From NCBI GenBank assembly GCA_020536535.1, contig JAHLWZ010000276.1, positions 3,575 through 67,574 of the forward strand: 64,000 nucleotides of DNA. The letters are read 5' to 3'. Within the stretch, counting starts at the first letter, position 1. Every line of letters starts with the position of its first letter. Below, piece after piece: positions 44,341 through 54,816 of the stretch. The notes beneath the pieces were generated by a model. That model worked only from the letters and a program-made list of their open reading frames with translations, was not told the DNA's origin and made no database searches. This stretch comes from Pelomyxa schiedti (lineage: Eukaryota; Evosea; Pelobiontida; Pelomyxidae). Position numbers and translations under genes: made by a program.

Positions 44341-46616
44341 TTATGATGAACAGACACGTGGAAGTATTACCTCTCTTCCCAACATGGAATCCAACCAAGC
44401 TTTAGTTGTGCTGCGCCTAACTGGACTTATACTGCTGGTACCTTTGATTGTGAAAGACACGTCCAGCTCTTCGATCGTGAATCCAAACTTGTACACTGTG
44501 AACTGAGCCGTTGCTGGAGATGAGATAACGAGAGGCATGAAGTGCTGGCGAATGGTGTCAATGTCAATGGTCGGGAACTTGTGCAGGAGCATCTTCCATT
44601 GCTCCAGTTGGAAGTCAACGTAACACCTGCGAGACAACCAGTGGTCAAACATATCTACGACCTGCAGTTGTGGTGTTGAGTCAGTGACAAAATAGTGGAG
44701 AGGCTGACTTGACTTACTTCATCCATAGTGATTCCAAAGGTGTCAATCAACCACAGTGCGCAGTTTGTCTTCTTGGCCCTGACCATCAACCTGAAAAGGA
44801 GCCTGTTGTGGTCCATTTTGATGTGGATGGACTCGAGACTGAAATATGTGATTGCCCACTTGACAGCCTTGCTTGATTCAAATGTGTAGATATAATCTTC
44901 AGTGTTAATCAAGCACTTCGCCGCAAGATCTTTGGTGATCATTGAGCAGTCAACCAAGGTGACAAACTTTTGTAATTTTGCAAGGCTCAGGTTCATGAAA
45001 TTAGACAGGAGCTTTTCGAAGAGGTCAGAGTGCCCACCTTGATTCATACAACCAGGGCAAGCTTCCAGAAGGTGAATGATGGTATCACACCTTAAATTTT
45101 TGACTTCCTGCCGCAGTGTGTTCAAGAATGACCTTTTGATGATTTCAGGAGACAAGTGTCGAAGGAACCACGTTGACGCCTCAGCATTGTGAGTCAGACA
45201 CACTTGAGTCATTTCTTCAGCAAGTGTGGCACACGAATTCACAGATTCCATCACACCAAAATGTGATTCCAACCAATTTGCAATTTCAATGTTTCCAGAA
45301 CAAAGTGCCTTTTGGAGGGAAAGTTGAAGGTCAGCAGGTTGCAGTTCCACTCTCGTTGAGAGCCACTGTGGAAGGGCACATCCACCTCTGAGTGTGGAAC
45401 ACGCACACACAAAAGTGGATGCTGTTGGTATGAAATGCTTTTCAGTGACAAGCCACTCAACAAATTTCACATCTCCAACCACCCTGCACATTTCATTCAG
45501 GGTACCAACACCTGGTTCAACTTCAGGTGAAGCAGAAAGAGCCCATTTGGCAAATTCAAAGGTCTTTATCCTTTGTAGTGAATACAAGGAAATTTTTTCA
45601 GACCCCCATCCACCATTTTGCAACCATTGACACAATTCAGACGTGCAGCGTTCGTTATTCAAAAGTGGTAACAATAAGTTGCACTGTGTGAGTTGAAAAT
45701 TATCAATGCACCACTTGATGTTGTTGGGTGCATCACCCATTAAAACATCCACAGCCAAACGGCGTCTAGTATTAGGGGACCACCTTTTTATCAAGTTAAA
45801 CTCACCCAGCACCCACTTGATCACCTCAATGTGGCCCCTCAGTGCCGCCACTCTCAGGTTATCTGTGAACACCCACAGGGCCTCATTCCACCCAATCCCA
45901 AAGGCAGACACAAACCACTTCACAGTCTCGACGCTTCCACTCCTCAATGCACTTCGAATGACATAGCGATGGCCGAATGATTCCCTGGCGTTGCAATGAT
46001 CACACGACGCCATGACAGACTCCCTCAAATCATTCCTCAGTTGTACCGCAGCATTCCCTCCATTTCCGACCGAATCACAACCCCAACCCCACTGGGGCAC
46101 CACGCGGCCATCCCACAATGGCAAAGGGGCCGTGCCCTCGCCACCGCCGCCACTCCCGAACATGATCCGCGCCGCCTCCACGTTGCCAGCCTCGCACAGC
46201 CCATCGACAACACACGTGGCCTCCTTGATGGTTCGCATCCGATGCACCAACCAGCACCGACTGTCGCTGCTGCCGCCGCCGCGGCGTCCCACAATCGGCT
46301 GCCGAGGGCGTGTCCTCGCGATGATCCAGGCCACGCACGAGGGGCTCCCCGCCACCGCGGCGGCCCTGATGGCCTCGTAGTGCGGCGCCTCGACGGGACA
46401 CTCGCGGCACCTGCGCAGTTCGCGGGTGCAGGCGAGCCCAACGAGCGGGGACATCGCCTCGGCAACTCGGAACACGTCGACGTCGCAGTTCCAGGAGGGG
46501 AACCGGCGGTCGCCTTTGTCGTCGAGCCATCCCGGCGCCACCACGTTGTCCCACACAACACGCGACGTCGACAGAATGCGATCGATGTTGCCTTGCTTGA
46601 CATAGTTGCTGCGCAT
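44341..46616 (-). CDS. Ankyrin-like repeat protein, tandem copy 3
   Basis: ATG at 46616 (MRSNYVKQGNIDRIL), exon 1 to 44718, intron 44662-44717 (56 nt), stop at 44341; 739 aa. It is the most divergent of the three tandem copies: the first residues differ from MTGTTEKQ, and the region after CDSVGNG lacks part of the Gly/Ser-rich linker. The repeat cores (GHIEVIKWVLGEFNLIKRWS, GNIEIANWLESHFGVMESVN) and the intron position are shared. It lies 77 bp downstream of the SH3/glutaminase-like gene on the same strand. The upstream in-frame extension to 46805 overlaps that gene's 3' end and is not used. Confidence 0.85.
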
Positions 46617-46693
46617 TTTGGACCTTGGCAGAGAAAATACCAGGCAGTTCCGGGTCCGTTGAATATTTTGTTGCTTGTTGAGATTGATTTGTG

Positions 46694-49600
46694 TTACAAT
46701 TTGAGCTTGGTGGTGACGTGCTTGAGGAACTCTATTCCGAGCGCAGAGGTGTGGTTGTCCTTTGTTGTCGGGGAAAGTATTGGGGAGTATACAGCCACGC
46801 CACACACATCAGGCACAATGAGCAGAGTGAGGCCAGATACGCCGCCAATCGAGAACCATTTTGTGCCTGTACCACTGCCGGCACCCCCGCGCAGTGATTC
46901 CGTGCACGGGCTGTGCTGCGCGAGGGACTGTGATAGTGATATCCCGGTGTTGCCGGCCGTGCAGCTCCTGTGTGTGATATATATTAGATTAGTTTATGTG
47001 CGGATGAGAGAGTTGAGTAATTTACGATTCCAGCTACTCGTTATCATTATATTATTAGCAGTTGAAGTATTTTCCGGCTTTTGAGGGACTTACTTTTTTG
47101 AGGTTGGGCAACAGAAGTGGTTTGCCATTGTGGCGGCGTAAGTAGCGGCCTGCGTGAGGTTCATTTGGAGGCTGTTTACCATCAACACGAAGTCCACTAC
47201 ATCGCGGACATCGGCATTTCCGGGAAGGTTTCCAGTGGCTCTCTTAAAGTAAATTTAGTTATAGTTAGCAATTTGGTTACAGGTGCCCACCATTGCGAAT
47301 GCTCGGGCGAATTCTTCATTTGCGTGGTCGATGGATGATAAGTAGGCGGGCATACTGAAGCTTACATCAGAACCACAGAACATGGAGGCCCTACGGAGTT
47401 TAAGTTGGAAGTTTGAGTTCCGTATCGGAAGGAATACTTGGAGGAAAAGTTGGACAGTAGTTCCCACGAACTGGGTTTGGGATTAAGTAACACAGCAGAC
47501 ATAACACTCGCACCAACAGCAGCAGGTTCCCAGGGGTGAGCAGGTTTACTTCCAAACTTCACTGCTCCGGAATTTCCAAAGTGCGAATTTATCTGCAAGG
47601 TGCACGTTACGTGCATCACAGGATAAAAGTACTATTTACCTGCTCATCAACCATTTCATGGCACAGGGTATACAGGACAGGGTAACTGGCGCATTGCGTT
47701 GTTATCAACTTTGAAGCGTCTCCATGTACAAATACACTTCCCCCCACTGAACACACAGCAAAACCGGTGTTGCTCACCTCGACCTAAGCTTGTGCATTAG
47801 TCATGTGATTGGTGTGGACGATGGTACCTGAGAAAGGAACGGTGTAGCTGACGAGGGGGACCCAGTTGCTGGCGAAATTGAGGTGAAAACAGAAACCAAG
47901 TCTTTGCAAAATCTTGAAAAGGGTGGCAATGTCTGGGGCCAGAGTTCCTGGGGACGGTATCAGTTCATAGTTAAAAACCTTACAAGACACACACATCAGT
48001 GGTCTCAGCAGGAGCGGCGGGAGAAGCAGGTGTACTTGTTGGAGTCTCGACAGTGTCTTGAGGTGGTGGTGTGGTTGGTCGTTGAACGGGTCTTACCCCC
48101 AAAATCGGCTTCGCTCTGGTTGTAGTACTTGGAGCAACAGCTGCGACTGCCGTATCCGGCTCTTTCACTGGCTCTTTTTGTGGAGGTGGTTCCTTTTGTA
48201 CAGCTGCTGGTGGGGGAGGCTCTTTCTGTACTGGTGGTTGTGGTTCGGTTTTCACTGGTGCTGGGGCCGCGGGCTCTTTTGGGACTACTGCTGGTGATGC
48301 TACTGGTTGGGCTGTGGGGTCTTTTGCTCGTGGTGGTATCACTGGATTTGCACGTGGAGGAACACCTGGCCGTACTCCAGGTGTAGGTTGTTCCCGGACA
48401 GGAGTTTTTGGGGGTTGTGCTCCGGGGGTGACGGGTGTGGTTGTGGTTGTGGTAGTATCACTTTTAGTTAGATTAGCACGGCCAGTTCCTGTCTGATAAC
48501 CGAAATAATCAGTATCGGCGTTTTATTAAGAAGGGAAAAGAAAGAAACAATGCATACTCGAGGAGGCAGTGCTACTCCCCTTGCAGCACCAGGAGGTGGA
48601 GCTGTGGGTGTAGCTGTAGGTGGTTGACTTGTTGAACGTAATTTTACTGCCAATGGACTTGCTACGGCAGGCGGCTCTTTTTTCTCTGCTGGGGGAGTGG
48701 ATACTCTGACACCTTCATATGACATTAGAGTTTTGTTCCAGTACTCCGTTATTACCTCCGCTGCGAGCTGCTATTCGATCAGCAAGTTGTTGATTAAATC
48801 CAGGCAGGGCCACAGTGTTTCGGTTCACGCGAGGTCCACCAGTAGCAATAGCAGCCGCGGCCGCGGCCAGTCCTGCGTGCACTGCAGCTGGACCACCAAC
48901 TCCACTTGGTGTGGTTTGAGGGGTACTTGAAGTTTCTTCACCTGTTTCACTGGCATCTTCTGTAACACTAATTGTCTGATTTGATTAATTAATGACGATA
49001 ACAGGTGAATATATTACGCACTTTTACAGTGGAACCAAGCCTCGTTCCCCTTGTTGGGGGTCTTCGCTTTGCTGCTCCGGCTGAGCGAGCTGATTCATGT
49101 TAGGTTTTGGTGGCTAGAAAGTGGCAGCTGTACCAACATGTGTGAGTCGCACAGAAGTGTTGGCTGTTAGCACTTCATCAAGTTTTGTATCCACCTGGCT
49201 GACTTCTTTTTCAGTTATGACTGTGACAAAATTGGCTGGAAACCAGCCAATAGCACCAGCAAGTTCCCCCTGCCACCACCCACTGTCATCCTTGACTTTC
49301 GTAAGGGTACCAGAAGGAGGATCAAAGTTATAACTTGTTGTAAGACGGTAATTATATCGCCCTCGTGAAAGCCAAGCTCTCCATCAGCTGCCACTTCATA
49401 TGTATAGGCTCCCCGGCATTTTACTTGCTCCTTTTATTTTTATAAGCAAAGGATCAGGAACTTCGTTCTCCATACATGCTTTCCCACTTCTGCCAGAGCA
49501 GCGGAGGCCAACCCTTTCTCTGGTTCTACTTCCTCTGCAGGAGTTTCTTCTATTAATGAGAGAAAGTTTTAGTGCCAGTCATTAATAATGGAAATAACCT

Positions 49601-50558
49601 TCATCTGGTAGCCTCTCTGCAAAGTTGCTTGGGAAAACACCGACAGCACCAGCCACCTCTCCCTTAAACCAGCCACTGGGATCCTCAGATAACACATTTA
49701 TAATATCCTTATCTTTGAAGGATAATTCAAAGGGATCCTGGAATTGGAATTATAGGGGACACAAAGGCGAAAAGAGAAACCGCGGCATCATAATCGTAGT
49801 TTGCTTTCATCTATTCAGAAAGTTACGAATCAACAAGCAATTTCAAAGGAGGTAAACCTTGAACAGTACAGTGGTTGGAGGTGGTGGTTGTGCGGAACCA
49901 GGAGTTACTGCCGAAAAGAGAGAGGGCCACTGGCCCTTTTGCCCTTTCTCCAGAGTTATAGCTACTGTTCCAGGGTTTCCGGCCTTATGAACCCACTTGC
50001 ATTGGGCCGGCTTGACAGCAGCATACAGTGTTCCCTGTCACATAGTTATCCCAACGAAACAATAAGAAATAATACATAGTGATAAGAGATATAACTAAAA
50101 AACTTACCTCACAAATTGGAGCGGCAGCCTTGAACCCAGCCCTAAAATTAGTAGCAGTGATCACAACCTCAATGTCTTCTTTCTTTTTGTTCTGAGGGCA
50201 ACTGAAACTCACAGTAGCAGTGCTCCCGCCCTGCAGCCACTTAAACGCTGCTGCTGCCTGTGTCACCAAAAAAAACATTATGGGTGTTAGGTGTGTATTG
50301 AACTCAATAGGTTTGGTAACAAAAAAATAACAACAAAAAAACGGCCAACAACTACCCCTCCGCCCATAATCGCGATAAAGCGAACACCTTGGCCATTGAA
50401 AGAGTATTTCGGTGGCACTACGCAATTATGGGTCCTGTTCGCTGGCGTGCCGTCTCCTAAACCCAACGATTGATTGGGCTCGTTTTTTTTTGCTGGTTTT
50501 TTCACTTCTTTCGGTGAGTTTTTGTCAACGGGTGAATACCTCGACCCTCTGTAGACAT
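46694..50558 (-). CDS. SH3-SH3-proline-rich protein with a glutaminase-like, probably inactive, C-terminal domain
   Basis: ATG at 50558 (MSTE, then a 41-nt intron and EVKKPAKKNEPNQ), stop at 46694. An N-terminal beta-rich region (VVPPKYSFNGQGVRFIAIMG, STATVSFSCPQNKK) is followed by SH3-1 (DPFELSFKDKDIINVL ... GWFKGEVAGAVGVFPSNF) and SH3-2 (VAADGELGFHEGDIITVL ... GWWQGELAGAIGWFPANF). A 44-nt intron (GTACAG...ATCAG) skips a local TAG at 49114 and joins THV to ARSAGAAKRRPP, leading into about 300 Pro/Thr/Lys-rich residues. The end aligns with glutaminase: FAVCSVGGSVFVHGDASKLI, DVVDFVLMVNSLQMNLTQA, ATYAATMANHFCCPT and GGVSGLTLLIVPDVCGVAVY. The nucleophile motif S-x-x-K (QSCVKP in GLS) is QCASYP here. 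The reading frame of the proline-rich part has no ATG of its own, which supports one gene. Confidence 0.7.
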
Positions 50559-50645
50559 AGAGTTTGAGCTTTCGTTCGGATCTCGATTAGTTCTGAAGGG
50601 GTTCTGTGAGGACCAGAAAAATAGGAGATTGCAGATTGGGGGGCG
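50559..50645. promoter_or_regulatory. 87-bp divergent promoter interval
   Basis: The start codons of the SH3/glutaminase-like gene (minus) and TRAPPC2L (plus) are only 87 bp apart, so both promoters and 5' leaders must fit in, or overlap, this interval. No TATA-like element stands out. Confidence 0.5.
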
Positions 50646-51375
50646 ATGTCGTCGGTGGTGGCGTGTGTTGCTGTGGTCGGTAAAAACGTGCGTTCTGTTT
50701 GTTTTGTTGCCGCGTTGCGTGCATTCACTTGTGGGAGCTGGGTTTCTTTTTACTTCTGGATATTGTGTTTGAACCGACACATAGAACAATCCATTGTATA
50801 TAAGGGCATTTAAAGAGCAAGAAGACAAACTCAAATTTCACTACATTGTACACACATCATTGGATGTTGTTGAAGAAAAACGTAAAGACTCCTTGTAGCA
50901 CCTTTCAAACCCGCTAACGTACGAATCACACAATACAGTGTCTACTACGCCAAGTACTGGTTCTGGAGGTAAAAACGACGCCCCATCCTCTTATCTTGGC
51001 CTTTTGTTTCCCACAGAGGAGCACAAAGTGTATCTATTATCTATATATATATATATTTATGTAATTCACTTGTCGGCAGGTATGGTTATATCACATGTAC
51101 AAAGAATAAGTTTATTGCTGTGATCGATGACATAGACATAAAAGACAACCAGATGAAAGCTGTATACCCTCCATCCCTATCTTTCTCTCCTCCCTAAATA
51201 TATTTCCCCAACCTCAACCTAACTGGCCGGTTAGTTTTTCAAGCAATTCCACAGTATATTTGCTGATGCCATGTGCACACCATTCCAGACCAGTGACAAA
51301 AGAATCACATCCAAGAGATTTGAGTTAGAGGTAGAGAAGGCATGTGCCACACTCCACAGTACAAACAAATCCTGA
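50646..51375 (+). CDS. TRAPPC2L: Trafficking protein particle complex subunit 2-like
   Basis: ATG at 50646 ([14 protein letters not shown]), then introns and [67 protein letters not shown] and [14 protein letters not shown], stop at 51375. Every block matches the sedlin/TRAPPC2L pattern ([48 protein letters not shown]). The protein is a small longin-fold core subunit of TRAPP complexes, which act as Rab/Ypt1 exchange factors and tethers at the ER-Golgi. An intron near 51030-51075 contains an AT dinucleotide run. The C-terminus ([20 protein letters not shown]) is normal in length. Confidence 0.92.
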
Positions 51376-51555
51376 TTCTGAGTCGTCTCTCATCAGTACT
51401 TTTTTTTTTTGATTTCGGTTTGCGAAAAGTGTACAACAACGGGTGATGGCATGGTGTTGTGACATCATTCCCCTGCGCATTTTTGGTTTGGCATATGTGT
51501 TCATTTTTCGAACACGTGGTGGACAAAGGCCATTCCGCAGATCTTGTGCCCTTGG

Positions 51556-53869
51556 ATGAGTGACCCCTGGCCTCACAGTACACGCGACGACTGCCCAGAT
51601 TGTGTTGCCAAGTTACCTGTTGAACAGCAGCGAGGGAGAATAAAGGATCTATGTAGGCGGTAGGCCCAGCGTTTGTTTGTTTGTTTTTTCCCCCGCTTAT
51701 GTTTTTTTCTCCTCCCACTCAGATGGACATGTGAAACTCTGGATTACGACGAAAATGAGGCCCTGGGCTTGTATGTTTCCTATTTGTGGACCTGTTTGTA
51801 ACATTTGGATAGGTGGATCCACTATTTCTCCCGAGCGTTGTGCGGTTGTGATCAACGCAGAATTGCGAGACTATATATTGAATGTGGAATTCTGCCTGTT
51901 CTCTGCAAGTACTTCTGGCGAAAACCTTTCAAAACTACTCATTTCGTTGAAAGGTCTGCACAAAGTCAGGAAGAGACTATTCCACACACCTGTTTCAATA
52001 TTCTGTTCCGGCTCATTGACCAGAATCTCCTGAACCAAGGTGAACTTCTTGAGCTCTTGGGCCCACTGAGGGTGTTGAGATTGTGTGAGGAAAGCATCAC
52101 TGTACCTGGATCCTTGACTCGAACCGCTGCAGCACGACTGGCACGACAGCTGTTCCACTTACCTATTACTTCTGAGAAATGCAGTGAAAACTTTCGGTTT
52201 GCGCCAACATAAATAAAACTTGACTGATGAATGAAGGCCTGAGTTTGTTGTTGCTCTACTTGAACAGATTCAGAGGGAGAATATCCCCTTTCTGAAGGCT
52301 GAACTGATTGATGGATATTATGGCTGGGAGGTTTGTTTTTTTTTTGTCACACTGCAATGTAACCTCATACCACCTTAAAACAGTTGGAGGGATTCTACCG
52401 TAGATTACCTGCGAAATACTATGAAGCTTGCCTTCCACGGTACATGTGTATGCAGCATGAAACTTACGCTTTGACCTGGACATCAATCTTTATGGCGAAA
52501 GAGAAAGACTCAACTTGGTTGGTATGTACGTCTTCTACGTATTCAAATCTCTGAATTTCACAAGATGGATGTCGTGAATCGGTTCCCCCACTTTATTTCT
52601 GGTCTTGTAACTTGCGCCTCATTCCTTCCGTTTCCAGCCCTTCCAAACTGTTCTCAGCAGAGCATTGCTCTCTATGTTCTGGATGTTTTGCTGTACATGA
52701 CAATCACACCAACTCCCATATTGCAGAGCACGGACACAAACGCTTTATGCACCAATAACGTGTGTTTACTCTTTTCTAACGTTTCATTTGACCAATTGGG
52801 CAACTTACAGGTATTCTCCAAGTGCCCGGACATTGTCGATCGACTCGTTACTTTCTTAGATCAGCTTGTTGGATTAATTCGTTCTGGTGAGGTTTTTGTA
52901 ATCGAGTGGATCTAACTTTCACAGGTTTAAAGTCTCACATTGACACGCTCTTCTCGAAGCTCGATCAGGTTTTAAGTAAAACTCCATTTTACACTCAACC
53001 TTCAGCAGTTCCACCCCCATATTCCACCCACTACTGATGATATTGAATCTGCCATAATGGAAGTAAAACGTGAATTCAACACGCTAATGGTTTGTCTGTG
53101 CAAACTGTCGGCAGTGGCGGTGTGTTCTCACATATGAGTGGCAGTACTGACTAACAATTCAATTGCCAGGATATCCTACCGGCCTTCATAGCACACAAAG
53201 CAGTTTTCGAGGATGTTGTGCAGCTTTATGTTGAAAACCAGGTTGTCTGTTCATGTATGGTTTCCGCAGCTTTAATCATTATCGGGAGGCTTTGCTCTTT
53301 TGCCAGTGTGCATGTCCCCCACTTTACCAAATTCTAACTCTTCACAGATTGCACAACTGTGATACCAAAGGATGTTGCAAAGCATCTCCATTACAAAGCC
53401 CGATCTAGCCCCAAGAAGCGAAACAGGGATGGCATCATGGCCTTGGTCCTGGTATCAAAACCCAGCCGTTCTCTTGTAGTGCGGCATTACGGTATTCTAA
53501 TCCCACCCCCAGGTTGAAAAACTGTGGTTCCCAGAAATCACACCCTTCGGCATCGAGCAACTTGCATTGAAAAGCTTAAAGGTACTTTCTGTCCCTTGAC
53601 CACGTCCCCTTTCCATTCCGATTTTCTTCACTCAGCTAACACACAAACAGGAATGCGGGTGGTGTGGGAAGCCCAATCAGAGCCTCAGGTGCACCAGGTG
53701 CTTAACAACATACTACTGTAACAAAGCGTGCCAAAAGAAGGACTGGCCTCACCACAAGGCATCATGTCGTGCACCTGCTACTACTATCACCACTCCGCCG
53801 CCATCGACACCATCGACACCCAACCCCAACGCACAACCACAACCAGCAACCCCCAATAAAAACTCATAG
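51556..53869 (+). CDS. MYND zinc-finger protein, copy 1
   Basis: The likely start is the ATG at 51556 (MSDPWPHSTRDDCPDCVAKL); the stop is at 53869. Many short introns. The body is helical with no known catalytic domain: RIARLYIECGILPVLCKYF, CFNILFRLIDQNLLNQGELL, LLGPLRVLRLCEESITVPGS, PAFIAHKAVFEDVVQLYVEN. The C-terminal MYND finger ECGWCGKPNQSLRCTRC ... YYCNKACQKKDWPHHKASC has all eight ligands, followed by a Thr/Pro/Asn tail. MYND fingers bind proline-rich peptides. Exons and introns correspond one to one with the gene at 60868-63512. Confidence 0.75.
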
Positions 53870-54816
53870 CATCATCAAGCTACGAATTTACTGCCAATTG
53901 AAAAAAAAAAACCCAACTTGAGTAGTCAGTTCTGAGGTAGATTCAACAGAACATGGGTTTGATAGACTAGATGTACCTGTAGTGGTGGAAGCCGCAGAAC
54001 GGGTAGTGGTAGTATTACAGGAGGTAGTGGGGTGTAAAGAGAACTGGCTGATCATGCACGGAAGAAAAGGGAATTTGATTCGTATCATCGGGTGCCCCCA
54101 GCCGATAATTGGGCGCCTCCGCGTGGTTGTTGCTGCTGCCAGTCTTGCACAGTATTGGCGCCAGGATAGTTGCATATGCTTCAGGTACGTATTGCGCTCA
54201 CTAGGTTTCGGAATTGTTGGTTCTATGTCAATACTGGAGCGGAATTGATATGAATGCTTTGTATTTGATCGATGCGCCGTTTTTACCCGTCACTGAACCC
54301 AGAAAATTCCACATCACCGTAGGGGAAAATTCTGTAGAATATAATTTACTACTTATTGTGGCAAGAGCCACGTGGGCGAGGAACCTTGGATTTCTAATCA
54401 ATCTGCCCTTGCCAAAAATAAAGTAATCTCTAGAACCCAAATGACTATCTAAATAGCATAAGCTTCTGATCCCGCATAATATAATGACTTCCTTGCTCAA
54501 AACGAACATACGTATTTTCCATTGAATCGCTCCTGCAGTGAGTCTGGTTAATGCAATTACAACCTACATAGAATTCCCACCTCAGTGCCGGCGAAAAACG
54601 CATATGCATGATTGAACAAGTCAGTAATTGGGCGAGGAGTACCTCAATTCAAGTAAGTTGTTACATTAGGCTTTTGCTCCTCTAAAATACCATCAAGTAT
54701 AATTTCCGGCAATGGGGAGGAGGGGAAGAGGCCTCCTCTCCCTCTCCCCCCCTCCAGTGTAGGAGTACACTTCCATACTGATCCGTGATTTCCATAAGTG
54801 AACCGAACGTTGCCTC
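53870..54816. other. Intergenic region between MYND copy 1 and the pseudokinase gene
   Basis: About 950 bp. Short frames occur on both strands (e.g. plus 54240-54426), with neither a recognisable domain nor a convincing exon structure. A C-rich CCTCCTCTCCCTCTCCCCCC tract sits near 54733. Confidence 0.4.

Noticed and set aside
46617-46805. N-terminal extension of ankyrin-like copy 3 up to 46805
   Set aside because: It overlaps the 3' end of the upstream gene, does not begin with ATG in the family context, and the other copies start at the equivalent of 46616.
49098-49114. Two separate genes, an SH3 gene ending at 49114 and a downstream gene starting at the ATG at 49098
   Set aside because: The ATG at 49098 is in a frame that closes after 24 codons, while the proline-rich frame has no ATG; a 44-nt intron joins the SH3 frame to it cleanly.
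54214-54426. Plus-strand frame near an NTGAE-like peptide, suggesting a retropepsin relic
   Set aside because: The motif and the longer frame are in different phases, and nothing else of a retroelement is present.
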